The notes beneath the pieces were generated by a model. That model did no database searches. It was given only the letters and a program-made list of their open reading frames with translations, and was not told where the DNA came from. Below, one piece after another: positions 50,387-60,321 of a stretch of 64,000 nucleotides of DNA. Positions within the stretch are counted from its first letter, which is position 1. Every line of letters begins with the position of its first letter. A program made the translations under genes and the position numbers. The DNA lies in NCBI GenBank assembly GCA_937141405.1, contig CAKZQQ010000003.1, positions 182,161-246,160 on the forward strand, written 5' to 3'. This stretch comes from an uncultured Campylobacterota bacterium. Lineage in GTDB: Bacteria > Campylobacterota > Campylobacteria > Campylobacterales > Sulfurovaceae.

Positions 50387-51778
50387 TTAAGAGGCGTCAT
50401 CAAAGAGAATGGGTGTTTTATCATCTATTTTTTCCCACTCTACTTTGCCCTCAGGGCTACCATGATCAACTGTATTTTGTGTTTTTTGGCGTTTTGTGAG
50501 ATAGTTGGTGCTTATGATTGCTCCTTCAGCTGTTGCTCTATTGTCATGATGCTCTTCTTTGCCTGCTAGTATCAATACATTATCCCGATAGATAAATTGA
50601 TAATTAATGCTTCCTTGGCCCCAACCGCCGGCACTGCACCAATAATGGGTATACAAAGATAAATTGTTATTTTTTATGGCAATTTCATCAAACGGATCAT
50701 CGCAATTTGTATATTCGTCCGGTTCAAGTATGTTCTTGTTTTCTCCTAAGAGTGTATACCCGTTTGTATCTTTGAGCCAAACAAGCCATATGCGTGGATT
50801 TGCATTCGGATACCTACTACTGAAGGCATTTAGCTTTTTTATTTTGTATCTATCAGCTAGTTCGATAACAAAAGAGATATCCTCTTTTTTATCTCCATTA
50901 AGATCACCTTTGGCTTCTCCTAGGATGACATACTTTTGTTTGATGCGTGCGTTTATTATCTTGAGTATGGGGTAATAATCACCATAGGTTTGATGAAGCC
51001 GTTTTGGGATTATGGACTCTTTTTTGTCATAGAGCATCTGAGCAATATAGGTTAGATAGTGCATCTTATCTATGTTTTCATTCTCATAGTAATCTTTTTT
51101 TTGCTTGACCTTTTCCATGACATCCGCATAGTTCAAATGGGCTACAGTTCTATCGGGAAATCTATCAATGAGTTGGTAAAGCAGAGCCTCAGCCTCTTCA
51201 TTGTAGCCTTTTTGGTAGAGATAAAATGCTAAGTTATTATGAGCCTCTTCATTTGCTTCATCGAAATCAAAATACTTTTTATAGTCATAGTGCCAAAAGT
51301 AATAACTATTTTTCTTTGGTTTGTATCTATCTAACTTCATATAGTTGAGCATTTCCGAAACGTTTGAAATGCGAGTATACTCTAAAAATTTATCACATCC
51401 ATCAAAGACCATATAGGGGTTCATGCTATTGCCGTAATTTTGTATACTTAAATTTGAGGGACTATCTATTTTTGCACTGACGGTAAAAGCAACATCGCTA
51501 TCATGCATTTTCCCATTATCGCTATCTGTGTAATAAGTAGCATTGAGGTCTGTAAAGGTTATAAATGCATCTTCGATTTTTAGTGTCCCATAACTATTTA
51601 CACCTCCATAGTTATGAAGATTATACCTATAATAATCACGATAAGGGTTCTCAATCCCAATCATCACATCACACCCTTTGCTTACGTATAATCCCTCTTG
51701 CGGCGGTTGTGCAAAAAGCGGTAAGGATATGAGCGCAAAGAGGATACTCAGCTTATTTACAATGATATTTTTTTTCAT
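50387..51778 (-). CDS. Exported protein with TPR-like middle, unknown function
   Basis: From ATG 51778 (AAAGGAG upstream, 4-bp overlap with the MFS gene) the product has 463 residues. A signal peptide (NIIVNKLSILFALISLPLFA) leads to an extracytoplasmic protein. A central TPR-like stretch is visible (ANEEAHNNLAFYLYQKGYNEEAEALLYQLIDRFPDRT), and near it a calcium-type loop GDLNGDKKEDISFVIEL resembles an FG-GAP/dockerin-like element. The C-terminus is FIYRDNVLILAGKEEHHDNRATAEG. Function is unknown. Confidence 0.72.
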   Translation of the reverse strand: MKKNIIVNKLSILFALISLPLFAQPPQEGLYVSKGCDVMIGIENPYRDYYRYNLHNYGGVNSYGTLKIEDAFITFTDLNATYYTDSDNGKMHDSDVAFTVSAKIDSPSNLSIQNYGNSMNPYMVFDGCDKFLEYTRISNVSEMLNYMKLDRYKPKKNSYYFWHYDYKKYFDFDEANEEAHNNLAFYLYQKGYNEEAEALLYQLIDRFPDRTVAHLNYADVMEKVKQKKDYYENENIDKMHYLTYIAQMLYDKKESIIPKRLHQTYGDYYPILKIINARIKQKYVILGEAKGDLNGDKKEDISFVIELADRYKIKKLNAFSSRYPNANPRIWLVWLKDTNGYTLLGENKNILEPDEYTNCDDPFDEIAIKNNNLSLYTHYWCSAGGWGQGSINYQFIYRDNVLILAGKEEHHDNRATAEGAIISTNYLTKRQKTQNTVDHGSPEGKVEWEKIDDKTPILFDDAS

Positions 51779-52980
51779 TCTACTCCTTTTGGTTTTTTGC
51801 AGAAAAGATAAAATATGAGAAAAGATGCAAATACGCATGAAAACATCACAAATGCCATGATGAGTGGCGAGCTTGAGTGTAGAGCACCCGTTCCCATAGA
51901 GACGAGTCCCGCGATAAGAAACTGAATACTTCCCATAAAAGCAGAAGCCTCTCCTGCGTGTGTACTAAAGTGTGCCATACCGAGTGCTGTCATATTTGGC
52001 ATCAAAAGCCCTGTAAGCGCAATGGTAAGAAAAAGAGGTATCACAACGGCATACAGCTCCCCGCTCATCCATGATTGGAGTATCATAAGTAGCGCAAAAA
52101 CAACTTGTGCCACTATAGCAATAGTGATAATCTTAAGCGGTGAAGCGATCTTTAAAAGCTGTGTGTTGATCTGAGCAAAAAAGATGAAGCCAAGAGCATT
52201 GATGCCAAACACCCATCCAAAGTGATCGGTTGCGATGCCAAAGTGCTCGATAAATACAAACGGTGAGCTTGCAATGTAGGCAAACATACTTGACATCGTA
52301 AGTCCTCCGGAGAGTGTATAGCCTAAAAAGCGTCTATTTTTAAACAGTGCACCATAGCGCGAGAAGACAGAAGAGAAAGTAAGTTGTAGTTTTAAATTTG
52401 GTTTAGTAGTTTCAACCAAATTTCTATAGATAAGTAGTAGTGCCAATGCTCCAAAGATTGCTAAAATGCCAAAGATCGTATCCCACCCATAAAATGCAAC
52501 AAGATGCCCCCCTGCAATGGGTGCTAGCATAGGAGCTACTCCCATGACTAGCATAATGGTCGAGTAGATACCTGCCGCATCACGTGCGCTATAGAGGTCG
52601 CTGACTATGGCTCTGCCGACAACCATACCCGCACTTGCACCAAGCGCCTGGAAAAACCGTAGGGCTATCAATTGATCAATCGACGCTGCAAAGATGCATA
52701 ATGCAGAGGCAACGACATAGATACTAAGTCCGACATAAAGTATAGGTTTACGTCCATAACGATCTGACAAAGGGCCATAGGCAAGTTGTCCAAACGCAAG
52801 TGCAACGAAAAAAGAGGAGAGTGTCAATTGTACATGGCGAGCATCTGTTTTAAAAACTTTTTCCAATGCAGTAAATGCAGGGAGATACATATCAATGGAG
52901 AGTGGGCCTAGTGCGGCAAGTATCCCCAAGATAAAGACAAGATTTTTTTTTGAAATGATTGGTGTGGTTGATTTGTGCAT
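51775..52980 (-). CDS. Bcr/CflA family drug-resistance MFS transporter
   Basis: The 401-residue protein has about twelve membrane spans and the MFS motif GPLSDRYGRKP after TM2, plus LSIDMYLPAF at the start, typical of Bcr/CflA. These exporters expel drugs or metabolites by proton antiport. The substrate is unknown. It is the first gene of a two-gene - strand unit with the exported TPR protein. Confidence 0.9.
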   Translation of the reverse strand: MHKSTTPIISKKNLVFILGILAALGPLSIDMYLPAFTALEKVFKTDARHVQLTLSSFFVALAFGQLAYGPLSDRYGRKPILYVGLSIYVVASALCIFAASIDQLIALRFFQALGASAGMVVGRAIVSDLYSARDAAGIYSTIMLVMGVAPMLAPIAGGHLVAFYGWDTIFGILAIFGALALLLIYRNLVETTKPNLKLQLTFSSVFSRYGALFKNRRFLGYTLSGGLTMSSMFAYIASSPFVFIEHFGIATDHFGWVFGINALGFIFFAQINTQLLKIASPLKIITIAIVAQVVFALLMILQSWMSGELYAVVIPLFLTIALTGLLMPNMTALGMAHFSTHAGEASAFMGSIQFLIAGLVSMGTGALHSSSPLIMAFVMFSCVFASFLIFYLFCKKPKGVE

Positions 52981-53069
52981 AAAAGTCCGTCACATAAGTT
53001 TATCGATTATAACCCCTCGCGCCTTACGATGAGGTAAAGAGTCATTCAAATACTAAAGCAAGATACTAT

Positions 53070-53678
53070 CTACGACTCTTTTTCTTTATAGAGAGATTCT
53101 TCAAAGAGAAATTGATGCTCTTTAGGGAGTGCCTCATAGACCATATAAGCTAAGTTTCGTATCTCCCAAAGAGCTGCTTTGTTGGTGCGAAGTGAGAGGA
53201 AGTTTTGCAGGCTTCTTGCGTTGATACTCCATGTAAGCTCGCTCTTATAACTCTCCGGTAGTGCATATTTGGCGATATCATTACTGATCCCACTTTGAAG
53301 CAGTTTTTGTAGTGCATCGAGTGCATTTTTTGAGGCACTATCAACCGCTTCATTGCCTGTGAAGACAAGATATTTTTCATAATCTATTGACTCGCACTCT
53401 TTGAGCTCTTTGAGGGTATAACGCGTACTTTTGACACTTAGGCTTGCCATTCTATGTCGTGCAAGTTCTTGTAAAAGTGCTCTGCTGATACCTTGAATAA
53501 AAAAATTATAGTGTATATGTTCAAGTGTGGAGGCGTGCTTATATTTATTGCCGACCCTATCGATAAGCGCAAGATCTTTCTCGCCTCCGTCATCACTTTT
53601 ATCGAAGCTTTGCCAGCATGTTCTTATCGCATGAGAGCAGACATTAAGTGGAGTGGAGTGCAGAAGCGTTACTTTCAT
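53070..53678 (-). CDS. thyX: ThyX, flavin-dependent thymidylate synthase
   Basis: The 202-residue enzyme makes dTMP from dUMP with FAD and folate. The ThyX motif RHRMASLSVKSTRYT (RHRxxSxNxxSxRY variant) is present, and the substrate region SINARSLQNFLSLR follows. The length is typical of the short Campylobacterota form. It is divergent from dgt, the dNTP-pool enzyme at 53740. Confidence 0.94.
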   Translation of the reverse strand: MKVTLLHSTPLNVCSHAIRTCWQSFDKSDDGGEKDLALIDRVGNKYKHASTLEHIHYNFFIQGISRALLQELARHRMASLSVKSTRYTLKELKECESIDYEKYLVFTGNEAVDSASKNALDALQKLLQSGISNDIAKYALPESYKSELTWSINARSLQNFLSLRTNKAALWEIRNLAYMVYEALPKEHQFLFEESLYKEKES

Positions 53679-53739
53679 CGTGGGATCCCTTTGGCTCTAA
53701 TTTGATATAATTATACCCAACAAATTTTTAAGGGATACA

Positions 53740-54837
53740 ATGAAAGCAGCGCAGAGATTTTTTTCTTTTAACGATGATTTTAGAGACCCTTTTTCTCGGG
53801 ATAGAGATAGAGTGTTGCACTCAAGTTCTTTTAGAAGGTTAGAGTATAAAACGCAAGTTTTTTTAAATCATGAAGGAGACTATTTTAGAACCAGATTGAC
53901 ACATTCGCTTGAAGTGAGTCAAATTGCTAGAAGTCTCTCTCGTGAGCTTGGACTCAATGAGACACTCTGTGAAGCTATCGCACTTTCGCATGATCTTGGA
54001 CATACTCCTTTTGGGCACATAGGAGGTGATGAGCTTGATAGATTGCTTAAAATTGATGGCTTTGAGAATGGATTTGATCACAATTTTCAATCTTTTAGAG
54101 TCTTAACAAAATTAGAGAAACGATATAAAGATTTTGATGGGCTCAATCTCACTTTTGCAACACTCGAAGGCGTTTTAAAACACTCATACCCGTATGAGAA
54201 AAGCTTTTTAGTACAATTGGATAGCGAGTTTGATCTAAAAAAACATCCTTCGATTGAAGCGATGATTGTTGATAGAGCTGATGAGATAGCCTATATGAGC
54301 CACGATATTGATGATGGGGTCAAATATGGGCTGATTGATTTTGATCTCCTTCTCCAAGAGCCACTTGCACAAAGAGTAAATGAGCGAGTTAAAAAAGAGG
54401 GCATAGGAGAAAAAGATACTCTTTTTCGTCATCGTTTTGTAGCCAACTTGATAACTCTGCTTATAGAGGAGTTTATAGCACACTCAAAAGAAGAGGTAGC
54501 CAAATATCCATCTGATAGACCACTTTGTGCGACGATAGACTCAAGCGAGACACTCCTTATAGGGTTCGATGCAGTGCTAGAAAGAGAGATTAAGTTGCTC
54601 AAGAAGTTTCTATTTCAAAACCTCTATAGACACCAGAAAATTGCTACGAAGATGTATTCAGGCAAAGAGTGCATAAAATCGCTCTATAAAGCTTTTAGCG
54701 AAGATACATATCTCCTGCCAAAGAGACAAAGATCATTTTTGGAAAGACGCACAAAACACAGAGTCATAGCTGATTACATCGCCTCTATGACCGATCGATA
54801 TGCTATAAAAACATATAAAGAGATATATGGATTTTAA
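53740..54837 (+). CDS. dgt: Deoxyguanosinetriphosphate triphosphohydrolase
   Basis: The 365-residue HD-domain phosphohydrolase hydrolyses dGTP or other dNTPs to the nucleoside and triphosphate. Signatures are SSFRRLEYKTQVF at the start, RTRLTHSLEVSQIAR (HD His), and AIALSHDLGHTPFGHIGG (HD). A TATAAT-like -10 (53706-53711) lies upstream, shared with divergent thyX. The gene is the only one of its unit before typA. Confidence 0.93.
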   Translation: MKAAQRFFSFNDDFRDPFSRDRDRVLHSSSFRRLEYKTQVFLNHEGDYFRTRLTHSLEVSQIARSLSRELGLNETLCEAIALSHDLGHTPFGHIGGDELDRLLKIDGFENGFDHNFQSFRVLTKLEKRYKDFDGLNLTFATLEGVLKHSYPYEKSFLVQLDSEFDLKKHPSIEAMIVDRADEIAYMSHDIDDGVKYGLIDFDLLLQEPLAQRVNERVKKEGIGEKDTLFRHRFVANLITLLIEEFIAHSKEEVAKYPSDRPLCATIDSSETLLIGFDAVLEREIKLLKKFLFQNLYRHQKIATKMYSGKECIKSLYKAFSEDTYLLPKRQRSFLERRTKHRVIADYIASMTDRYAIKTYKEIYGF

Positions 54838-54899
54838 TAATGGAGCGATATCTAATAAATTTAGGGTATAATTCGCGAAATAATATATAGGAATATAGA

Positions 54900-56714
54900 A
54901 TGCAAAAAATCAAAAATATTGCCGTGATTGCACACGTCGACCACGGGAAAACCACTTTGGTGGATCAACTTTTGCAACAAAGCGGGACATTTGCCGCCCA
55001 CCAAGAGTTTAGCGATAGGGTCATGGATAGTAATGATATCGAAAAAGAGAGAGGTATTACGATCCTCTCTAAAAATACAGCCATCATTTATGGTGATCAT
55101 AAAATCAACATCATAGACACTCCGGGCCATGCCGATTTTGGCGGTGAAGTCGAGCGTGTATTAAGAATGGTTGATGGCGTCTTGTTGCTTGTTGATGCAC
55201 AAGAGGGTGTTATGCCACAGACAAAGTTTGTACTCAAAAAAGCGATTGGATTCGGACTCATCCCTATCGTCGTTGTCAATAAGATAGACAAAGAGGCAGC
55301 GGAACCCGATAGAGTTGTCAATGAGGTTTTTGACCTTCTTGTAGCACTTGAAGCAAATGATGCTCAGCTTGAATTTCCTATAGTATACGCAGCAGCAAAA
55401 AACGGGTATGCAAAGTGGGAGATGGAGGATGAAAATGTTGATATGACGCCTCTTTTTGAAGCGATATTAAAATATGTTCCATATCCTGAGGGATCAAGTG
55501 AATCAGATACACAAGCTCAGGTCTTTACACTTGATAGCGATAACTTTGTCGGCCGTATCGGAATTACTAGGATATTTAACGGTAAGCTCAATAAGGGCGA
55601 AGAGTTTACTCTCATCAAAGCAAGTGGCGCAAAAAGTAAGAGTAGAGTATCAAAACTTATAGGGTTTAGAGGGCTTGATAGGATAGAGATATCTGAGGCT
55701 GAAGCAGGCGATATCGTGGCGATTGCAGGATTTAATGATATCGATGTAGGTGATAGTATCTGTGATAATACCAATCCGGTTGCACTTGATCCGATGCATA
55801 TAGAAGAACCGACACTTTCGGTTATCTTCTCTGTTAATGATGGACCGCTTGCAGGAACAGAAGGAAAGCATGTTACTTCAAATAAAATCAGAGAGCGACT
55901 TACTAGAGAGATGGAGACCAATATAGCTATGAGAATGGAGCCACTCGGTGATGCTTCGTTTAAAGTTTCCGGTCGTGGTGAGCTTCAAATAGGCATCTTA
56001 GCTGAAAATATGAGAAGAGAGGGATTTGAGTTTCTACTAGCACGCCCTGAGGTTGTTATCAGAGAAGAGAATGGCGTCAAACTAGAGCCGTTTGAGCATC
56101 TTGTTGTTGATGTGCCAAGTGATTTTCAAGGCGTTATCATCGAGAAACTAGGCAAGAGAAAAGCCGATATGACATCACTTATTCCTATGCCGGACGGTAC
56201 GGTAAGGTTGGAGTTTGAGATCCCGGCGCGTGGACTTATCGGGCTTAGAAGTGAATTTTTGACCGATACAAAAGGTGAAGGGGTAATGAACCACTCTTAT
56301 CTTGAATATCGTCCATATAGCGGAACGGTTGAAAGCAGAACACAAGGTGCGCTTGTCTCTATGGATAACGGAGAAGCTGTTGCCTTTTCTATATTTAATC
56401 TCCAAGCAAGAGGTGTTTTGTTTATCAAGCCGCAAGATAAAGTCTATAGCGGTATGGTTATAGGAGAATCTTCAAGACCGGGCGATTTGGATGTCAATCC
56501 TCTCAAAGGGAAACAACTTACAAATATGCGAACAAGCGGTGCAGATGAAGCTATCAAACTTGTCCCGCCGCGCAAAATGTCACTAGAGGCAGCAATGGAG
56601 TGGATAGAAGATGATGAGCTTGTTGAAGTGACACCGTTAAATATTAGGATAAGAAAAAAATCACTTGATGCCAATGTGCGACGAAGAATGGCAAGAGATA
56701 AGAAAAATAGTTAA
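54900..56714 (+). CDS. typA: TypA/BipA ribosome-associated GTPase
   Basis: The 604-residue translational GTPase has G1 AHVDHGKT, G3 DTPGHADF and G4 [11 protein letters not shown] in the first 140 residues, then domains II and III. The C-terminal TypA-specific domain contains [18 protein letters not shown]. It acts in ribosome assembly and stress adaptation. A GTATAAT box lies just upstream of the start. Confidence 0.96.
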   Translation: MQKIKNIAVIAHVDHGKTTLVDQLLQQSGTFAAHQEFSDRVMDSNDIEKERGITILSKNTAIIYGDHKINIIDTPGHADFGGEVERVLRMVDGVLLLVDAQEGVMPQTKFVLKKAIGFGLIPIVVVNKIDKEAAEPDRVVNEVFDLLVALEANDAQLEFPIVYAAAKNGYAKWEMEDENVDMTPLFEAILKYVPYPEGSSESDTQAQVFTLDSDNFVGRIGITRIFNGKLNKGEEFTLIKASGAKSKSRVSKLIGFRGLDRIEISEAEAGDIVAIAGFNDIDVGDSICDNTNPVALDPMHIEEPTLSVIFSVNDGPLAGTEGKHVTSNKIRERLTREMETNIAMRMEPLGDASFKVSGRGELQIGILAENMRREGFEFLLARPEVVIREENGVKLEPFEHLVVDVPSDFQGVIIEKLGKRKADMTSLIPMPDGTVRLEFEIPARGLIGLRSEFLTDTKGEGVMNHSYLEYRPYSGTVESRTQGALVSMDNGEAVAFSIFNLQARGVLFIKPQDKVYSGMVIGESSRPGDLDVNPLKGKQLTNMRTSGADEAIKLVPPRKMSLEAAMEWIEDDELVEVTPLNIRIRKKSLDANVRRRMARDKKNS

Positions 56715-56746
56715 TTTTGCTATAATTATGAAAAAAGGAGTTAAAG

Positions 56747-56947
56747 ATGTGTGCTGAAAGAGCTCAAAGACTTATGATGGCAATAATGTTGGGGTTGATT
56801 ATGGGACTTGCTGCATCGGGGTGGATAGCGGCAGCTTTTATACTCCAGCTTATTATGATGATTATGTTGATTGTGTGGGCATTGACTAATTTTTGTCCTT
56901 CAATATTTTTACTTAAAAAGATACTTCCTCCGTGTAAATGGGATTGA
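56747..56947 (+). CDS. DUF2892 (YgaP-like) membrane protein
   Basis: The 66-residue protein has two membrane spans (MAIMLGLIMGLAASGWI and ILQLIMMIMLIVWALTNFCP) and ends with FCPSIFLLKKILPPC, a pattern matching the DUF2892/YgaP family. Function is unknown. AAAAGGAG precedes it, and it overlaps the region just before purM by 10 bp if the longer purM start is used. Confidence 0.65.
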   Translation: MCAERAQRLMMAIMLGLIMGLAASGWIAAAFILQLIMMIMLIVWALTNFCPSIFLLKKILPPCKWD

Positions 56948-56958
56948 TAAGAGTAGAT

Positions 56959-57954
56959 ATGTCAAAGATTTCATATAAAGATGCCGGTGTAGATATCGAT
57001 GAGGGGAACTCTTTTGTTGAAGCGATAAAAGAGGATGTAAAATCGACATTTACTCCCAATGTTATAGGTGGTATAGGTTCATTCGCAGGAGCATATGCCC
57101 TTCCAAGCGGATATAGTGAGCCTGTAATCCTCTCTGCAACTGATGGGGTTGGTACAAAACTAAAAGTTGCTATTGAGAGTGAAAAGCTAGATACAATCGG
57201 TATTGACCTCGTTGCAATGTGTGTCAATGATCTTATCTGTAACTTTGGGACACCGCTCTTTTTCTTGGACTATTATGCTACGGGAAAATTGGTTTTAGAT
57301 AATGCAAAAGCTGTGGTATCCGGTATTGCCGCAGGATGTAGAGAATCTGAGTGCTCGCTTGTAGGCGGCGAAACTGCCGAGATGCCGGGGATGTATAGTA
57401 TGGAAGATTTTGATCTTGCAGGCTTTGCTGTCGGGATCGCAGAGAGAGCTAAGCTTGATACCGTATCCAATGTAAAAGAGGGGCAGACGCTTATAGCGCT
57501 TCCAAGTTCGGGTATTCACTCAAACGGATATTCGTTAGTGAGAAAACTCTTTTTTGATACTTTAGGTATGAGCATTGATACAGAGTTTGACGGTAAGCCG
57601 TTACTGGATACTCTCTTAGAGCCGACGCGTATCTATGTTAAATTATTCAAAGAGCATCAAGAGCGACTAAAAGCGCTCGCGCATATAACAGGTGGTGGGA
57701 TCGTAGAGAATCTACCAAGGGTTTTACCTGAAGATATCAAAGCGGTTGTTTATAAGGATAAGATAAGAACACTGCCTATATTTGATTTTATGAAACAGTA
57801 TATAGAAGAGGATGAGATGTATCGCACATTCAACATGGGTGTGGGTATGGTCTGGGTTGTTGATAAAGAGGATGTTCAAGCGATTCTTGAGGCAACTGAT
57901 GGATATGTTATCGGTGAAACCGCAAAAGGTGAGCGAGGAGTTGAGCTTCTTTAA
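56959..57954 (+). CDS. purM: PurM, phosphoribosylaminoimidazole synthetase
   Basis: The 331-residue AIR synthetase acts in purine synthesis on FGAM with ATP. Signatures are SYKDAGVDIDEGN, ATDGVGTKL, the CVNDL region and HITGGGIVENLPR. The start is placed at ATG 56959 because homologues start with MSKISYKDAGV; ATG 56938 adds seven residues. It is convergent with the AGCS transporter and separated from it by a hairpin. Confidence 0.94.
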   Translation: MSKISYKDAGVDIDEGNSFVEAIKEDVKSTFTPNVIGGIGSFAGAYALPSGYSEPVILSATDGVGTKLKVAIESEKLDTIGIDLVAMCVNDLICNFGTPLFFLDYYATGKLVLDNAKAVVSGIAAGCRESECSLVGGETAEMPGMYSMEDFDLAGFAVGIAERAKLDTVSNVKEGQTLIALPSSGIHSNGYSLVRKLFFDTLGMSIDTEFDGKPLLDTLLEPTRIYVKLFKEHQERLKALAHITGGGIVENLPRVLPEDIKAVVYKDKIRTLPIFDFMKQYIEEDEMYRTFNMGVGMVWVVDKEDVQAILEATDGYVIGETAKGERGVELL

Positions 57955-57960
57955 GCTCAA
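57941..57960. terminator. Hairpin between convergent purM and AGCS genes
   Basis: TTGAGCTT (57941-57948) is the exact reverse complement of AAGCTCAA (57953-57960) around a 4-base loop, at the ends of both genes. The T-runs are modest, so it may be a weak bidirectional terminator. Confidence 0.45.
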
Positions 57961-59408
57961 TCTTCTATAACTTCTCTATCAAGCTCTCCGCTTTTTAATT
58001 TTCTTTTATAGTTGTTAAGCTCTCTCGCTATATCCCCTTGTAATACATAGATACCTATAAGGTTTGGTAGTGCCATCGCCAAAAAGAGTAAATCAGAAAA
58101 AGTCAATAAAACTTTAGCACTTGTGACAGTTGCCAGAAGTGTAAAAAGTAAAAAGACAATTTTATAGATGATGGTATATTTTTCTCCAAAAAGATAGGTC
58201 CATGCTCTCTCTCCATAGTATGACCAGGTAATCATAGTACTAAATGCAAAGAGCATCACGGAAAAACTAAGAACTATCGGAAACCACGAAACGACACTTG
58301 CATGTGCTACAGAAGTGAGTGCCGCACCCTGATTGGATGCTATTAGATCAGCATAAGGTCCACTAGGATCGTAAACACCGGTAAGGATGATTACAAGTGC
58401 TGTGATAGTGCATATAACTATGGTATCGATAAACGGTTCATAAAGTGCGACAAAACCTTGCCTTACAGGATACTTGACTGTTGCAGTTGAGTGCACGATA
58501 GCAGCAGAGCCTATCCCCGCCTCACTTGAAAATACAGCTCTTTTAAAGCCTTGAATGATGACCCCTAAAACTCCTCCGGCAGCAGCAGTTGGAGTAAAAG
58601 CTTCTGTAAATATAAGTGATATCGCATGAGGAATTTCGGGGACATGATGAAGAATGATCCAAAAAGATGTAAGGATATAGATGATAGCCATTGTTGGAAC
58701 AATAGCCTCGGCAGTATGGGCTATCCGCTTGACGCCGCCGATGATAACAAAACCAACTAATGTTGCAAAGATAAATCCAAAGATAAGAGGATTGGTGTCA
58801 AAAAAAGAGATGTGTTCCGAAACGGCGCCCAATGCTTGGCTTGCTTGAAAGGCATTACCGGCACCAAGTGAGCCGCCTATCGTAAAGATTGAGAACATCA
58901 CAGCCAAGATTTTTCCGGTAGTTGCATAGCCCTTTTTTGAAAATCCTCGTGAGAGGTATTCCATTGCCCCACCCATGATATGTCCATCCGGTCTTATTTC
59001 CCTGTAGAGTTGCGCTAATGTGACCTCTGAGAATTTGAGGCTCATTCCTAGAAATCCTGCTAATATCATCCAAAAAGTTGCCCCTGGGCCACCAACCGAG
59101 ATTGCTATCGCAACACCTGCTATATTTCCCAACCCTACAGTTGCTGAGAGCGCAGCTGTGAGTGATTGAAACGGCGTAATCTCTCCTACATCTTCTTTTG
59201 TTTTGTATTTGCCCCTAATGATATCAAAAGCGTGCCCCATCATTTTTAGATTGACAAAACCAAAACGAAATGTCACAAAGACTCCCCCAATGATAAGCCA
59301 GACGACTATAAATGGAATACCGCCCCCTCCGATTGATCCAAATGATAGATCAAAGAAGAAAAAGGTGGCTAAAAAGTTATTAATCGATTCAAAAATCTCT
59401 TCAAACAC
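57957..59408 (-). CDS. Alanine or glycine:cation symporter (AGCS family)
   Basis: The 483-residue protein has about ten membrane spans. The family signature ATVGLGNIAGVAIAISVGGPGATFWM is near 90-115 and SEAGIGSAAIVHSTA is in the second half. It imports alanine or glycine with sodium. It is convergent with purM and precedes the tRNA block on the other strand. Confidence 0.92.
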   Translation of the reverse strand: MFEEIFESINNFLATFFFFDLSFGSIGGGGIPFIVVWLIIGGVFVTFRFGFVNLKMMGHAFDIIRGKYKTKEDVGEITPFQSLTAALSATVGLGNIAGVAIAISVGGPGATFWMILAGFLGMSLKFSEVTLAQLYREIRPDGHIMGGAMEYLSRGFSKKGYATTGKILAVMFSIFTIGGSLGAGNAFQASQALGAVSEHISFFDTNPLIFGFIFATLVGFVIIGGVKRIAHTAEAIVPTMAIIYILTSFWIILHHVPEIPHAISLIFTEAFTPTAAAGGVLGVIIQGFKRAVFSSEAGIGSAAIVHSTATVKYPVRQGFVALYEPFIDTIVICTITALVIILTGVYDPSGPYADLIASNQGAALTSVAHASVVSWFPIVLSFSVMLFAFSTMITWSYYGERAWTYLFGEKYTIIYKIVFLLFTLLATVTSAKVLLTFSDLLFLAMALPNLIGIYVLQGDIARELNNYKRKLKSGELDREVIED

Positions 59409-59505
59409 TTTAATTCTCCTTAAATAGTTTGATTACTATACTAAGAAGCCACTGAAACATTACTTATGGAGGGGTATTTTTTGTCTTTAGGCGGTAGAAA
59501 AACTA

Positions 59506-59534
59506 TTGACTTTTTAAGGGTTTTTCAATATAAT
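59506..59534 (+). promoter_or_regulatory. Sigma-70 promoter of the tRNA cluster
   Basis: TTGACT (59506-59511) and TATAAT (59529-59534) are separated by 17 bases, a near-consensus promoter 18 bp before the first tRNA. Confidence 0.8.
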
Positions 59535-59551
59535 TGCACTCTTTTAAAAAA

Positions 59552-59628
59552 CGGAGTGTAGCGCAGTCTGGTAGCGCACCTGGTTTGGGACCAGGGGGTC
59601 GAAGGTTCGAGTCCTTTCACTCCGACCA
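59552..59628 (+). tRNA. tRNA-Pro (TGG)
   Basis: Seventy-seven bases with CGGAGTG acceptor, D-arm, anticodon TGG in a CCTGG/CCAGG stem, T-arm GGTTCGA and an encoded CCA end. Confidence 0.95.
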
Positions 59629-59659
59629 TTTATTAATAAAAAAAGATCCAAAGCACTAT

Positions 59660-59736
59660 GGTGGGTGTAGCTCAGTTGGTAGAGCACCAGTTTGTGGCAC
59701 TGGTGGTCGCGGGTTCGATCCCCGTCGCCCACCCCA
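59660..59736 (+). tRNA. tRNA-His (GTG)
   Basis: The cloverleaf has anticodon GTG, an extra G at -1 opposite discriminator C as histidine tRNAs have, T-arm GGGTTCGATCCC and an encoded CCA. Confidence 0.95.
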
Positions 59737-59743
59737 TGCCAAT

Positions 59744-59820
59744 GCGCTAGTGGCTCAATTGGATAGAGCATCAGACTTCGGATCTGAGGGTTAGAGGTTC
59801 GAGTCCTCTCTGGCGTACCA
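59744..59820 (+). tRNA. tRNA-Arg (TCG)
   Basis: The cloverleaf has anticodon TCG in a TCAGA/TCTGA stem, T-arm GGTTCGAGTCC and an encoded CCA. The first acceptor pair is G-T. Confidence 0.92.
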
Positions 59821-59859
59821 TAAAAGGTAAGCTCAGGCTATCTCGGAATTTTTTAATGT

Positions 59860-59936
59860 GCGCTCGTAGCTCAGCTGGATAGAGCACTCGCCTTCTAAGC
59901 GAGCGGTCTTAGGTTCGAATCCTAACGGGCGTACCA
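59860..59936 (+). tRNA. tRNA-Arg (TCT)
   Basis: The cloverleaf has anticodon TCT in a CTCGC/GCGAG stem, T-arm GGTTCGAATCC and an encoded CCA. Confidence 0.93.
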
Positions 59937-60037
59937 TACAATGTCTCAAGATAATGAGCAAAAGCCATTATTTTTCAATTACTCAAGCTTTGCTTTTGGC
60001 AAGAGTTAGTTTTGAACAGAGATGAACTTATATTGAT

Positions 60038-60122
60038 GCGGATGTGGTGAAATTGGTAGACACGCCAGACTTAGGATCTGGTGCCTCACGGTGTGGAGGT
60101 TCGAGTCCTCTCATCCGCACCA
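60038..60122 (+). tRNA. tRNA-Leu (TAG)
   Basis: An 85-base class II tRNA with a long variable arm, anticodon TAG in a CCAGA/TCTGG stem, and an encoded CCA. The 199 bp between it and the next gene show only AT-rich sequence and a possible promoter. Confidence 0.94.
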
Positions 60123-60321
60123 TCTTACAATCTAATAACAATCAATATGTATAATCAAACCCCTTGAATACGAGCCTTAAAAGAGTTTTATTGTTTCAGG
60201 TATTGAAATATAATCTAACTTAAGCTATACTCTTTACAGTAATGAGTGCAATATTTCATAGACATAAACTCTCTCTTTCGTCGCGTTAAAAGAGTAAAAA
60301 TAGGTTAGGTCAAAAATTAAT

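Noticed and set aside
59534..59794. An open frame across the tRNA genes
   Set aside because: It covers tRNA-Pro, tRNA-His and part of tRNA-Arg and is a known type of false gene.
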